In this document: positions 44,601 through 53,396 of the stretch, in pieces
How the letters are laid out: each line of letters starts with the position of its first letter
How positions within the stretch are numbered: position 1 is the stretch's first letter
NCBI RefSeq assembly: GCF_014642875.1
Contig: NZ_BMJC01000001.1
Span: 1,097,335-1,161,334 of the forward strand
DNA length: 64,000 bases
Source of the DNA: Puia dinghuensis
GTDB taxonomy: Bacteria > Bacteroidota > Bacteroidia > Chitinophagales > Chitinophagaceae
Reading direction: 5' to 3'
The notes under the pieces: generated by a model
What the model was told of the DNA's origin: nothing
Database searches by the model: none
Seen by the model: the letters and a program-made list of their open reading frames with translations, nothing else
Translations under genes and position numbers: made by a program

Positions 44601-45414
44601 GTGCGCCTGCGTAGTAATTGGTATACGTATATTGCGGATAATTGACCGTACTCGAAAAGTTGACGGCATTATAGGTGAACTTGATCGTGTCGGCACTAAA
44701 AGGGGCGATAATATCCGTCAGCCACCACGCACTGCCATATGTTACGCCGCTATAGCCGCAGACAAAGCCGTTGAAGTTGCTCATGTCTGTCGTCTCCCGG
44801 TTGGCAAAATCATACTTGACGCCGTCTTCCGTCACGATGCGGAAGCTGATAATGGTACTGTTGTCGCCGGAAGACACCAGGTAGGAGATATTCATTTTGG
44901 TGTTCGGCAGTTGCACGATCTCCTTGCCCTTCCCGATGAGGAACTGGCCGTTACGCCCCCCGAAATTGAACTCGAACACATCCTGCTGCGCATCCAGGCT
45001 GTCGAAATAGAACTTACTGCCATTGCTGCGAAAATCCGTCGGAACGGCGGCGCTATAGAGGAACCCATTGGTGGGGAGATCGTCCGGCATCCCCCGCACG
45101 GTCCGTGTAATGACGCCCGTGCTGTTGAAATACCAGCCCAGGCCTACCGTCGAGGATGTTTCGCCCAGTTGCGCCCCGCCGGCAAAATAGCTTAAAGAGA
45201 CAGGCCAGCTGAGGCCGCTGCCGGCATTGCTATAGTTGTAGATCGGCACCGATACGTTGGGCGATCCGGTGTAAATGTTCACCGGAACGGACCCTAGTTT
45301 GTATTGCTGTTCCGTATTACCCGCAAACGAACTGAGGTTCGCCAGGTTGGGCGCATCCTGGGCATGGAGTAAAAAGGCGCCCAATAACAAACAAGTAGTC
45401 AACAGATATTTCAT
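41629..45414 (-). CDS. Large secreted RHS/YD-like surface protein with Cys-rich C-terminus
   Basis: About 1261 residues from the methionine at 45414, which begins a signal peptide (MKYLLTTCLLLGAFLLHAQ); the frame opens at 45498. The N-terminus is of the Bacteroidota RHS type (GSVPVNIYTGSPNVSVPIYNY, then GLGWYFNSTGVITRTVRGMPD). The middle is a beta-rich region with scattered YD-like units (YDLLNRPKLIKDKDGNVIRRF). The last ~95 residues contain ten or so cysteines (YCTCSYS, NYYLCTYHYIWPDC), suggesting a disulfide-bonded tip outside the cytoplasm. No enzymatic domain is seen. It is the third gene of the operon. Confidence 0.88.
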   Translation of the reverse strand: MKYLLTTCLLLGAFLLHAQDAPNLANLSSFAGNTEQQYKLGSVPVNIYTGSPNVSVPIYNYSNAGSGLSWPVSLSYFAGGAQLGETSSTVGLGWYFNSTGVITRTVRGMPDDLPTNGFLYSAAVPTDFRSNGSKFYFDSLDAQQDVFEFNFGGRNGQFLIGKGKEIVQLPNTKMNISYLVSSGDNSTIISFRIVTEDGVKYDFANRETTDMSNFNGFVCGYSGVTYGSAWWLTDIIAPFSADTIKFTYNAVNFSSTVNYPQYTYTNYYAGAPSVLMPTASSSVSSYKLNSIVFPDKRTLQVIYSNVYNYAYGDAAVAKIKISDSVFRYGFALGYTTATNGPAQNLYLSSVTPYTAGEEQKGYTFFYNSTFVPYNTTDFYQKDYWGFYNGATGNSNLIPPEGNSYDANRSPNITYAVYNTLQTFYLPGGGYIHYQYELNDHYPLVKTVGTAIIQGSSSSTSTSASFNQVFGTKQGMVFTLDPSVSRSGSAPVSGNGSITISVQNSSGTITYVTTTFSLYDLFYLGTKTWSFNIPNGAYTLVSQLSSGTSVSGSFPIDVSWENRAVDGTKTAVTAGGLRVKRVTRQDDIDDPNITTEDFQYFTVDGKSSGFLGDTAAYSHPYTETVINGGTTTTNYNYITSDPTNTLDYTQGSPVGYSRVIVYKGSSTHNLGKTVYEFTGPADVNCNISTHVFPYTPQDMREWGMGLPTRVSLYDSLGNLVKRTVNTYEVDTVAYSTSDFLSLELGNTFTQINGAPSNPASPRTKTFVGQQYYPSSGRAFVIASTDTLYQSDGSVNTIYRNYVYDTNYNVTKMITSYDRTRGLQLESRYYYPYNYIITGPIGTMRTSGILSPVIATENWITGDANPRMIGGSITDYQQLSGGYIKPLTSYALQSNAPVVQSVIGLFDSSKLNRNSTYFVAQASYPNYSSKGNLLQVTSAVSGQSTSTIRDYNDEYAVASVSNAANGDVAYTSFESDGSGNWTIGNSTRDYSGALTGKWAYNLSNGNVTKSGLNTALTYIVSVWAKTSASVSVNGTAQSSPLAQQNGWNLYFTMVGGVSTVTISGSGTIDELRLYPKDANMATTTYEPLVGPTTSCDANSTVQYTTYDLLNRPKLIKDKDGNVIRRFDYSDKDSLISTAPVWSRTAVFQWDPVYQCGYDSVITTRDVNPWSDSYNYATVQTVFEGYNYCTCSYSANYPQWKTINGVCTQGAKQYSSCVYYKTGNYYLCTYHYIWPDCSVSQNYTEQDATAQTVSSSCPPPGGFP

Positions 45415-45509
45415 CCGTACATTATGTCTTTTCAATTGTCGGATGGAGCCTCGCAGCTCTTCGCCCAGTATATTCAATATTGTCATGCTCGGGTTCATAC
45501 ACGATTTGT

Positions 45510-46979
45510 CTAATTGAAGCTGTAGCCAACCCGAAAGATCAATGGAGAAGAAGCTGGCACATGCTGTTTGTACAAAGCATCGAAAAGCAGTTGCAGGCTG
45601 CTGGTCCTGGCGGCAGACAACTTGAACTTTTTACTAAGGCCGAAGAGGGCGCTCTTTTGCCACTCGTTCCAATGGGATAGATCCCGCCAGGTACTAAAGC
45701 CGCGGACATAGTTGTATTCCCAACCACCCGTCAACCACAGGCTGCCCCTCGCCCGTACATCGATATAACTTCGGATTCCCGCTCCCTGCCCGCTATAGGA
45801 GAGATGCCCAAGCCCGCCCTTCAGCCCGATATTGTAACTGCCCCCGACGCCAATGGTCGCTTTCGAACTCAGCTTATAGCCGAGTAGCAGGCCCAGGTCG
45901 GCGGTTGCCGGCATGATCCCATAGCTTTGCTGGGTCTGTAGATTGACGCCATACTCGATTCGATGCAGAAAAGTTTTCACCTTTTGATCATTAGGGGTAA
46001 ATCGCGGCATCACCACATCTCCACCGCCGCTGAAATTACCCAGCGACCGCAGTTTGCTCTTGAGCAGGCCGAGCTGTTGTTGGCCGTTATCCACCTTTTG
46101 CTGTAAAAATTGGCCGGGTTCTGCACCACTGCCACCGGATGGTCTCGAAGAACCCTGGCCCAGTCCGAGACGTTGTTGTACCATCGTCTTTGTCTGCAAC
46201 CCGGATAGCGATGCCGGGCTCCCATAATTCTCCGGAAGGCTGAACATTCGTCCTACATAGCTATTGGTTTGCATGAAATGCTGAAATGCCGGGCTGTTGC
46301 GCAGGCTGTTCAATACCTTTTGCTGCAACCTGTCCCTGTCCGCTAGCAGCGATTTATATTCCACTAATTGCTGCTGAAAATAGAAGGCCGATTTGTTGAT
46401 GCGCAGCAGCGATTTGCTCAGGCCTTGACCTGTCAACTGCCCGGAGAGTTGCTGTTCCCGCTGCCGGATAAAGCTTTCTACGTCTCGGGCCTGCTGCCAC
46501 CTGCCTTCCAATTGCTGCAACTGCCCCGCCGCACTGCCGATGGCTTCCAATTTGCCCAAGGACAGGCCCGCCGTCGTTGCGCCCGGCCCGCCGAGAAAGT
46601 GCAGCGCCGCATGCAGGCTGTCCACTACCGGCAAATATTCCTTCAAGGCCGGGAGATGGTTGGTGCTGGAAGATGACAGCAGGGTAGTCAACATTGCCCG
46701 GTATTGCTGCTGCGATCCGCCAAAGAGTCTCTTCGCCGCACCGCTGTCCCGGCCATAAAGCGCTTTTTCCAGCCGGCTTTCCTGTTTCGCCAGTTGATCC
46801 AGGTGCTTCGCTGTCTGCCGGGTAATCCTCTTTTCCGTTCGTGCGGCCCAGGCGCCAATACGGTCAAAGGTCTTCGCGGAAAGCTTGTTTATGCCGGATA
46901 AAGCCGTATCCCCCGTTTGTCCGAAAACAACCGAGCAGGAGAGCAGCAATGCTGTGACAACTGGAAATATCCTCGTCAT
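45510..46979 (-). CDS. Coiled-coil exported protein with C-terminal barrel-like domain
   Basis: The 489-residue product has a signal peptide (to SVVFGQ), a long Gln/Leu-rich helical region (~30-310) likely to form coiled coils, and a C-terminal third of alternating strands (GVGGSYNIGLKGG, LWLTGGWEYNYVRGF) ending in VGYSFN, as in small outer-membrane barrels. I recognise no named family. It overlaps the preceding gene by 4 bases (ATGA), so the two are translated together. It may anchor the surface proteins of this operon. Confidence 0.82.
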   Translation of the reverse strand: MTRIFPVVTALLLSCSVVFGQTGDTALSGINKLSAKTFDRIGAWAARTEKRITRQTAKHLDQLAKQESRLEKALYGRDSGAAKRLFGGSQQQYRAMLTTLLSSSSTNHLPALKEYLPVVDSLHAALHFLGGPGATTAGLSLGKLEAIGSAAGQLQQLEGRWQQARDVESFIRQREQQLSGQLTGQGLSKSLLRINKSAFYFQQQLVEYKSLLADRDRLQQKVLNSLRNSPAFQHFMQTNSYVGRMFSLPENYGSPASLSGLQTKTMVQQRLGLGQGSSRPSGGSGAEPGQFLQQKVDNGQQQLGLLKSKLRSLGNFSGGGDVVMPRFTPNDQKVKTFLHRIEYGVNLQTQQSYGIMPATADLGLLLGYKLSSKATIGVGGSYNIGLKGGLGHLSYSGQGAGIRSYIDVRARGSLWLTGGWEYNYVRGFSTWRDLSHWNEWQKSALFGLSKKFKLSAARTSSLQLLFDALYKQHVPASSPLIFRVGYSFN

Positions 46980-47887
46980 GGCTTGGGATTTATAGCCGTT
47001 GAGCGTTCCTTTTTGCTTAGTTGTTCGACCAACTGCTCCAACCGGTCGATCCTTTCCTGCTGCGCTTGTAGTTGGGCATTCTGCTCTTTGAGCGCCGCTA
47101 TTTCCTTTTCTTGTTTCTCCATCGCCTTTTGCTGCTCTATCAGGTAAAGGGTTAACTCTTCAATCTTTTTGAGCAGCACTGCCTGGTTGCCGCCGAGATC
47201 GATGCCTTTCTGTGCGACAGTCTCCGCCGAGGGCACATCCGGCAAATGGTTGTTGGACTGGATATACTTCGAAAGGCTATCCAGGCTGGGCAGCCGGTAA
47301 TCCTTTCGAAATACATAGTCGGGCCAGTTGGCATACGGTTTGACCCAGGCGGCGGTGAAGATGGCCGAGCCGTTGACTGCTAATTTATAGCCCTGCGTGT
47401 TCGAGGTCCCGATGCCCACATTCCCAGCAGAATCGATACGCAAACGCTCAGCATTATTCGTCCCCAATACCAACGGCTGTGCCGTCAGGGTTCCAACGCC
47501 CAGACCTAAACTGTTTGCTCCTTGTGTCACTAAATTGCCTCTGTTAATGGGGGAAAGGCCAAAAAAGTTTGGATAGGAGTTTGTCGAACCGCCAACAGAT
47601 AACGAAACGGTGGAATTAAGACCACCAAGATTGTTCTCCATAATCAGCGTAGCGAATCCGATTGCGTTGGTATTCTGTATATAGATCCCTCCCCGGCCTC
47701 CCCCACTGGCTGTAATACCGAGGATATCATTGACAGACCCAATCAAATGCAACGGAAAAGTGGGGCTTGATGTCCCGATCCCTACATTCCCGGTATTGGA
47801 ATTGTAAATATTATTGCCGCTAGTTTGCCATTGACACAGCGCGGCCTGCCACGTGAATGCGAAGAAAAGAACGGAAAGACGTTTCAT
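46976..47887 (-). CDS. Exported trimeric-fibre-like protein with C-terminal coiled coil
   Basis: About 303 residues from the methionine at 47887 (signal MKRLSVLFFAFTWQAALCQ). Repeated segments such as NTGNVGIGTSSPTFPLHL and GNVGIGTSNTQGYKLAVNG are typical of phage-tail-fibre-like and adhesin shafts in Bacteroidota. A conserved block (LPSLDSLSKYIQSNNHLPDVPSA) precedes a C-terminal coiled coil (~240-300) that lacks the self-cleaving S74 chaperone. It is the first gene of the six-gene operon. Confidence 0.85.
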   Translation of the reverse strand: MKRLSVLFFAFTWQAALCQWQTSGNNIYNSNTGNVGIGTSSPTFPLHLIGSVNDILGITASGGGRGGIYIQNTNAIGFATLIMENNLGGLNSTVSLSVGGSTNSYPNFFGLSPINRGNLVTQGANSLGLGVGTLTAQPLVLGTNNAERLRIDSAGNVGIGTSNTQGYKLAVNGSAIFTAAWVKPYANWPDYVFRKDYRLPSLDSLSKYIQSNNHLPDVPSAETVAQKGIDLGGNQAVLLKKIEELTLYLIEQQKAMEKQEKEIAALKEQNAQLQAQQERIDRLEQLVEQLSKKERSTAINPKP

Positions 47888-48222
47888 TACACAAAATGGT
47901 TTAGGGTCCACAATGTTGTTGATGGATCAAATGGGGGCTACGATCCGGACGCGCGGGAAAAATGCGCATTCGCAATCCGAGTGTTCAAATGAAAAATAGA
48001 AGGATGATAATCACGCTACTAAAGATGCGACAAGGTCTGTGGGCCGGGTAACGGTGGGGGTTGAAACAGTGTGAGAGATTAATAACATCGAACTTAAACA
48101 CTTTTCCTCGTACATCCAAACGCCGACGGCAAAAAAGGACGAACAACGTAAAATACCGTTTTTTCACCTGATTTTGGTGGACGCGCTCATTTTTCAGTAT
48201 TTTTTCCTAAACTTAAAACTCT
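47888..48222. other. Gene-free region upstream of the RHS operon
   Basis: About 335 bases without a credible ORF separate the operon start from truB; both genes are leftward. The operon promoter must lie here, but no full TAnnTTTG box with a -33 partner is evident. No hairpin terminator for truB was found. Confidence 0.5.
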
Positions 48223-48945
48223 TTACGTCGATTTTGTAGGAGCAGAAGCCTGGGAATTCTCCAATTTTTGCCTGATATACTCCCCCGCCGCTTCCATGCT
48301 CATGGCTTGTTCGACCCTGAATTCCCCGATGCGGGTTCGCCGCAGGCCGCTGAGATAACCACCGCAGCCAAGGACGGCGCCAAGGTCATTAGCCAGGCTA
48401 CGGATATACGTTCCTGTTGAACATACCACCCGGAAGTCGAGTTCAGGCAGCTGAAACCGGGTGATCTCGAATTCCTTCACCACGACGCGCCGGGGTTCGA
48501 GCTTTACCTCCCTGCCCTTGCGGGCTAATTCATACACCCGCTTGCCCCCCACCTTTATCGCCGAATGGATGGGAGGAGTCTGCATGATCTCCCCGGTGAA
48601 TTCACGTTCAATGGCGTCCCGGACGATCACCTCGGTCAGATAGCCCGGGTCTTCCCCCGGCTGCGGCTCGCTCTCCAGGTCATAAGTAGGCGTACTGGCG
48701 CCCAGCACGATCGTCCCGGTATATTCTTTCTCCTTTGCCATATACTCGTTGATACGTTTTGTGAACTTACCGGTGCAAAGGATAAGCAGTCCGGTTGCCA
48801 GAGGGTCCAGGGTGCCGGCGTGACCGATCTTTTTTGTCCTTACCAGCGGACGTAATTTGCGCACGACGTCGAAAGAGGTCCAGTCCAGCGGTTTGTCGAT
48901 AAGCAGCACCTGGCCCTGCTCGAAGAAATGGGGAGTCGGTTCCAT
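48223..48945 (-). CDS. truB: tRNA pseudouridine-55 synthase
   Basis: TruB makes pseudouridine 55 in the T-loop of tRNAs. The N-terminus QVLLIDKPLDWTSFDVV, the catalytic aspartate in GHAGTLDPLATGLL, and GTYIRSLANDLG are diagnostic. The likely start is 48945 (MEPTPHFFEQG). A methionine at 48999 overlaps the DUF58 stop codon as ATGA and would add 18 residues, so translational coupling with the upstream cluster is possible. Confidence 0.96.
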   Translation of the reverse strand: MEPTPHFFEQGQVLLIDKPLDWTSFDVVRKLRPLVRTKKIGHAGTLDPLATGLLILCTGKFTKRINEYMAKEKEYTGTIVLGASTPTYDLESEPQPGEDPGYLTEVIVRDAIEREFTGEIMQTPPIHSAIKVGGKRVYELARKGREVKLEPRRVVVKEFEITRFQLPELDFRVVCSTGTYIRSLANDLGAVLGCGGYLSGLRRTRIGEFRVEQAMSMEAAGEYIRQKLENSQASAPTKST

Positions 48946-48995
48946 CACGCGAAGATAGCTTTTCAGGGGCATTCCGCCCGGCGGTGGCGTTATCA

Positions 48996-50336
48996 TCAAA
49001 TAGCCAGCCGGGCCTTTATCTCCAGGTATTTATTGACGGTCTGGATGGTGAGATGCTCAGGAGCAGTGAGAATGGTCGCAATGCCATGCTGGTTCAGCTC
49101 TTTTACAATGAGCCGCTTTTCATAGGCAAATTTGTCGGCGATGGTCTTGACATAGACGCCTTCGATGTCCGTTGCCTCCTGCTCCCTTATCTGCTGCAGC
49201 CCGGTATTCTCGAAGAATACGATCAGCAGGAGATGCCTGCGTGCAATAGCGCGGATGTACGGCATCTGCCGCTCGAGACCGGAGAGGGATTCGAAATTGG
49301 TGAACAGTACTATGAGACTCCGCTGCGTGATCCGTGTCCGCACCATCGCATACACCTTTTCATAGTCCGTCTCCTGCCACCGCGTCTGCTGGTTGTAGAG
49401 GATTTCCAGGATACTGGACATCTGCATCGACTTCCTGTCGGCAGGAAGAAAGGTTCCTATCTGGTCGCCAAACGTCAGCAGCCCCGCCTTATCCTGGCGG
49501 ATAAGCGCCACATGGGATAATACAAGCGCGGCGTTGATGGCATAGTCGAGCAGGCTCATGCCGTCGAAAGGCATTTTCATCACCCGCCCCTTGTCGATGA
49601 GACAATACACCTGCTGGCTCTTCTCGTCGGTGAAGGTGTTGACCATCAGTTGCCCACCCTTACGCGCCGTCGCCTTCCAGTTGAGGCTGCGGATATCATC
49701 GCCGGTGACATATTCCTTTATCTGTTCGAACTCCAGGCTATGCCCCAGCTTCCGGATACGCTTGATCCCGCTTTCGGCGAGGTTGTGGGATGCGGCCAAC
49801 AGCGCATACTGCCGCAGTGCAAGATAAGAAGGGAGCACCCGCACCATCGTTTTTGCCTCTATGATACTGCGCCTGATCAGCAGCCCAAAAGGACTCTTGA
49901 TAAAGACATTGATGTTGTAGAATACATATTCGCCCCGCTCCTTTGGCCGCAGCTGGTAGTCCAGCGCCCTGACCTCACCCGCCTTCAGGTCGGCGTAAAG
50001 CGAAAAATCCCTCAGCTGAAACTGATCGGGCAGCTCATCGATGATGCGCAGCCGAATGGGAAAGGGATAATCGTTCTTCACCTGCAGGGCAACGGTATTA
50101 TTGTCCCCATTGCTCATCCGATCTCCTACATCCCGCCGTACAGGCACCGGCGCCTTGCGCAAAAACAGCACGAAGTAGTCGAGCACCGTCACCACGGCAA
50201 AGAATAACAGCAGTAGCTGCCCGACGGTGAACAGAAACGGAACACCATAGGAGACCACAAACACCAGGATGATCCCGACAAACAGCCAATAGAAGCGGCG
50301 GGAGAAATAAAGGGATATGTAGAATCGTTTTAACAT
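48996..50336 (-). CDS. DUF58 protein of a MoxR cluster
   Basis: The 446-residue protein has two N-terminal membrane segments (~15-60) and a DUF58 region with GDDIRSLNWKATARKGGQLMV, followed by a von Willebrand A-like fold (VYCLIDKGRVM). DUF58 proteins work with MoxR AAA+ ATPases, probably in assembly of envelope complexes. Stop and start codons overlap or abut those of the neighbours on both sides, so the cluster is one transcription unit. Confidence 0.92.
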   Translation of the reverse strand: MLKRFYISLYFSRRFYWLFVGIILVFVVSYGVPFLFTVGQLLLLFFAVVTVLDYFVLFLRKAPVPVRRDVGDRMSNGDNNTVALQVKNDYPFPIRLRIIDELPDQFQLRDFSLYADLKAGEVRALDYQLRPKERGEYVFYNINVFIKSPFGLLIRRSIIEAKTMVRVLPSYLALRQYALLAASHNLAESGIKRIRKLGHSLEFEQIKEYVTGDDIRSLNWKATARKGGQLMVNTFTDEKSQQVYCLIDKGRVMKMPFDGMSLLDYAINAALVLSHVALIRQDKAGLLTFGDQIGTFLPADRKSMQMSSILEILYNQQTRWQETDYEKVYAMVRTRITQRSLIVLFTNFESLSGLERQMPYIRAIARRHLLLIVFFENTGLQQIREQEATDIEGVYVKTIADKFAYEKRLIVKELNQHGIATILTAPEHLTIQTVNKYLEIKARLAI

Positions 50337-51313
50337 TATCGGGGAACTTCTATCGACTTCACAATCTCGGCAATGACGTCATCCGCCGAAACACCTTCCA
50401 TTTCTTTCTCGGGCGTAAGCACCAGCCGGTGACGCAGGACTGGCGGCGTGATATACACGATATCCTCGGGTGTCACGAAGTCACGACCTCTCATCGCCGC
50501 CAAAGCTTTTGCCCCGTTGAGGATGCCTATAGAGGCGCGTGGCGACGCCCCGAGGTAGATCGACTTATGATTCCGCGTAGCCGTCACAATGGCCGTTATA
50601 AAATGGATCAGCTTTTCCTCTATATGCAGCCCCCTCACCTTATCCCGTAATTCCCTGATCCGCGCCGCGGGCAGCACCGCATCCACCGTCTCGATACGCT
50701 GGTCGCCTTTCATCAGGTGGTGGTTGGAGACGATGTGGAACTCCTCTTCCTGGGAAGGATACTGGACCCTTATCTTGAAAAGGAACCGGTCGAGCTGCGC
50801 TTCCGGCAGGTGGTAGGTTCCTTCCTGTTCGATAGGGTTCTGCGTAGCCACGACCATAAAGGGAGCCTGCAGATGATAGGTCGTCCCATCGACGGTGATC
50901 TGTCGCTCTTCCATCACCTCGAACAAGGCAGACTGGGTCTTGGCCGGCGCCCGGTTGATCTCGTCGATGAGTACGATATTGCTGAAGATAGGCCCTTGCT
51001 TAAACTGGAAGTTGCTGTCCCGGGGATTGAATACGCTTGTTCCGATGACATCACTTGGCATCAGGTCGGGAGTAAATTGGATACGCGAAAAGCCCACCGA
51101 GACGACCCGGCTGAGCAGCTTTGCCGTCAGGGTCTTGGCGACGCCCGGCACCCCCTCTATCAGGATATGCCCATCTGCAAGGATACCTGCCAGCAGCAAT
51201 TCGATCATGGCTTCCTGGCCCACGATCACTTTTCCTATCTCGCTCTTCAATTGTTCTACTGCCAGTCTCAGATCATCGAGATCCGTCCGCTGTTGGAATA
51301 AATAATCTTCCAT
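50336..51313 (-). CDS. MoxR-family AAA+ ATPase
   Basis: The 325-residue cytosolic ATPase has Walker A (EGVPGVAKTLTAK), Walker B (IVLIDEINRAPAKTQ), the family sequence MEERQITVDGTTY and sensor region NPIEQEGTYHLPEAQLDRFLFK. MoxR proteins act as chaperone-like ATPases for partner VWA/DUF58 proteins. The start is 2 bases after the DUF4350 stop, and its stop shares a base with the DUF58 start. Confidence 0.95.
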   Translation of the reverse strand: MEDYLFQQRTDLDDLRLAVEQLKSEIGKVIVGQEAMIELLLAGILADGHILIEGVPGVAKTLTAKLLSRVVSVGFSRIQFTPDLMPSDVIGTSVFNPRDSNFQFKQGPIFSNIVLIDEINRAPAKTQSALFEVMEERQITVDGTTYHLQAPFMVVATQNPIEQEGTYHLPEAQLDRFLFKIRVQYPSQEEEFHIVSNHHLMKGDQRIETVDAVLPAARIRELRDKVRGLHIEEKLIHFITAIVTATRNHKSIYLGASPRASIGILNGAKALAAMRGRDFVTPEDIVYITPPVLRHRLVLTPEKEMEGVSADDVIAEIVKSIEVPR

Positions 51314-51315
51314 GT

Positions 51316-52506
51316 TTATGTATGTTTATAAAATGCTTCCAATTGTTGATGAAAATGCAATAATTCCTCATCCGGGATAGCGCCCCTTGCCGGCAGTTGC
51401 TGCATATAGTCTACCAGCCATTGCAGTTGCTCCTTCGGGTATCCTGTCCTGTAGGAAAGCCGCTTCACCAGTTCTTCGTCCAGCGCCGGCACCGGCAGGT
51501 GATAGCGGGTACGCACCTGGTCCATGAAATGCACGGCCATCTTTGTCGCCAGGTTTCGGTTGTCGCGTCGCTGAAAATACAGCCTTCCGATGGTGCGGAC
51601 AAAGTCCAGGGAGGTATTGCGCAGGGGGTTGATCACCGGGATCATCCGCTGCCGCCGTTTGGAATCGAAGGCATAGATCAGAACAAAAAGCAGCAGCAGG
51701 AGCCAGAAGCCCCAGCGCAAGGCGACGTTGCCCAGGATATACTGGAAGGCCGAGAACGACCTGCCATGATCGTACCGGAAATAGTCGTCCCAGAACACCT
51801 GTTTTACCGACGGCGACATATAAGATAGCGCATTCTCGTAATACCCGATGTTCTGTTTGTGGAGGAGAAAGAAATTCGAAAAGGCAAGCGGGGCAAAATG
51901 AAGATAGATGGCCCCTCCGCCCTTGTACGTGATGCGGACAAAATTGGGATGTCCGCTCCCGTCCCGGCCAAGGATGGATGTGTATTGCGAATCGAGCGTC
52001 GTGATATAGCTGGCATAGCCGTCCCCGGGATAGGTAAAGGTTGTATAACCGGTGTTGACGGGGCTATAAACGCCAACGGTGAGGCTGTCCATGTCGTCGG
52101 TGCGCGCCATCCGGAAACGAAAGGCATAGCTCGTCCGGATGCCAAGCGCGTGCAGCAGGGTATCACTCATCCCCATGGCAGAAATAAAGACCAGGTTGCC
52201 ATCGCTGACAAAATTCATCAGCGTCGCTACCTCCGAGGCGGTGGCCTCCACCCTGGTCCCGATGCAGATGAGGGCCTTCTTGCCCTCTCCGCCGGAAAGC
52301 GCCTGCGGATTCGCAGAACTAACGGAAATGTCCGCGTCGGGGAACATCGAGGTCAGCCCTTCATAGGCGATGCTGGCGCCATAGGGATTCCGGTCGTTCC
52401 GCCGGAGCGAAACGCGCCGGTTCAGCTTTTTCTCGTTGCCGCCTGTACAGGAAGCGAACAATACCACCAGGAGCAGCCCCGCTATGCATCCTCTTTTAAC
52501 GTTCAT
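51316..52506 (-). CDS. DUF4350 lipoprotein/membrane protein
   Basis: The 396-residue protein begins with a lipoprotein-type signal (FASC, Cys20), carries a DUF4350 domain (NPYGASIAYEGLTSMFPDADI, LVFISAMGMSD) and has a membrane segment near residue 270 (GFWLLLLLFVLIYAF) with a cytoplasmic tail. It is a constant partner of MoxR/DUF58 clusters. Its biochemical role is unknown. It overlaps the DUF4129 gene by 4 bases. Confidence 0.88.
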   Translation of the reverse strand: MNVKRGCIAGLLLVVLFASCTGGNEKKLNRRVSLRRNDRNPYGASIAYEGLTSMFPDADISVSSANPQALSGGEGKKALICIGTRVEATASEVATLMNFVSDGNLVFISAMGMSDTLLHALGIRTSYAFRFRMARTDDMDSLTVGVYSPVNTGYTTFTYPGDGYASYITTLDSQYTSILGRDGSGHPNFVRITYKGGGAIYLHFAPLAFSNFFLLHKQNIGYYENALSYMSPSVKQVFWDDYFRYDHGRSFSAFQYILGNVALRWGFWLLLLLFVLIYAFDSKRRQRMIPVINPLRNTSLDFVRTIGRLYFQRRDNRNLATKMAVHFMDQVRTRYHLPVPALDEELVKRLSYRTGYPKEQLQWLVDYMQQLPARGAIPDEELLHFHQQLEAFYKHT

Positions 52507-53396
52507 GCCTCCAGGGTTTTATAGAATTGGATAAAATGTTCGTAAAGGCGCCGGAAAGTGGCTTCGCTAAGGACAAACTCCCCATACCATACCATCTCGT
52601 AGGCCCCGGTGAGAAAGCGGAAGGCTGCTTCCGGCGGAGTCCCTTTCAATTGTCGCAGGTATTCCTGGTTGGTCGACTCCGCATGCCAGCGGATCAGCTG
52701 GCGGTCCCGCAGCATATACAGACTCTTCCGGTAGAGATAACGGGTAGCCTGGCGCTTGTCCCCGGTATTAAGGAAATGTTGTATCCGCTCGTCGACGTCT
52801 TCTTCCAGCTCCGATTCATCGAATTCGTCCCCCGCGGCGCCTTTCTTCGAACGCCGGCGATAGAAAAGGCTCACATTATTTTCCATCGAGATCCGAACGA
52901 TCGCATACAGTAGCAAGGCCCCCAGCAGCAAAAGGACGGTGTACCGGAAACCCTGGCTAAACAACAACTGTGCAAGCCAAAGACTGAAAGCGCTCGGTTC
53001 CTGCCGGCGAATCTTCCAATAGGCCGGGTCGTTGGCATAGGCGTAATCCGGATCACGCTGCCAGCGGTGCACCGTCGAGTCGGGAAGCGATCGCAACACC
53101 GGCGGTTGTTGATCCGCCGAAGCCGTCGAATCCCCCGCCTCCGGTGAGGCGCTATAAGAGGTATCGATATGAGTCACGACCGGCACATCTGCCGGCGCAT
53201 CTCCACCCACGATAATGGTATCGTTCACCGTCGTATCCACAGACCGGACGGTGTCCGGTCCGTCCACGAGGCCTACGGCCAAAGTGGACAGACATTGTTG
53301 AGTCCCGCCGGTCTTCCCACCCCCCTGCGCAGAGACGGAAAGGATACCAGCCGGAAGGAAAAGGAAGAGCATTCCGAAAAAGCGGCGCATCATCAT
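52503..53396 (-). CDS. DUF4129 membrane protein
   Basis: The 297-residue product has a signal peptide (MMMRRFFGMLFLFLPAGILSVSAQ), a Thr/Ser/Asp-rich exported stretch, one membrane segment (~150-170) and a cytoplasmic DUF4129-like domain with FLNTGDKRQATRYLYRKSLYML and WHAESTNQEYLRQL. It overlaps its neighbours by 4 bases on each side. Function is unknown beyond membership in the MoxR-DUF58 cluster. Confidence 0.88.
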   Translation of the reverse strand: MMMRRFFGMLFLFLPAGILSVSAQGGGKTGGTQQCLSTLAVGLVDGPDTVRSVDTTVNDTIIVGGDAPADVPVVTHIDTSYSASPEAGDSTASADQQPPVLRSLPDSTVHRWQRDPDYAYANDPAYWKIRRQEPSAFSLWLAQLLFSQGFRYTVLLLLGALLLYAIVRISMENNVSLFYRRRSKKGAAGDEFDESELEEDVDERIQHFLNTGDKRQATRYLYRKSLYMLRDRQLIRWHAESTNQEYLRQLKGTPPEAAFRFLTGAYEMVWYGEFVLSEATFRRLYEHFIQFYKTLEA

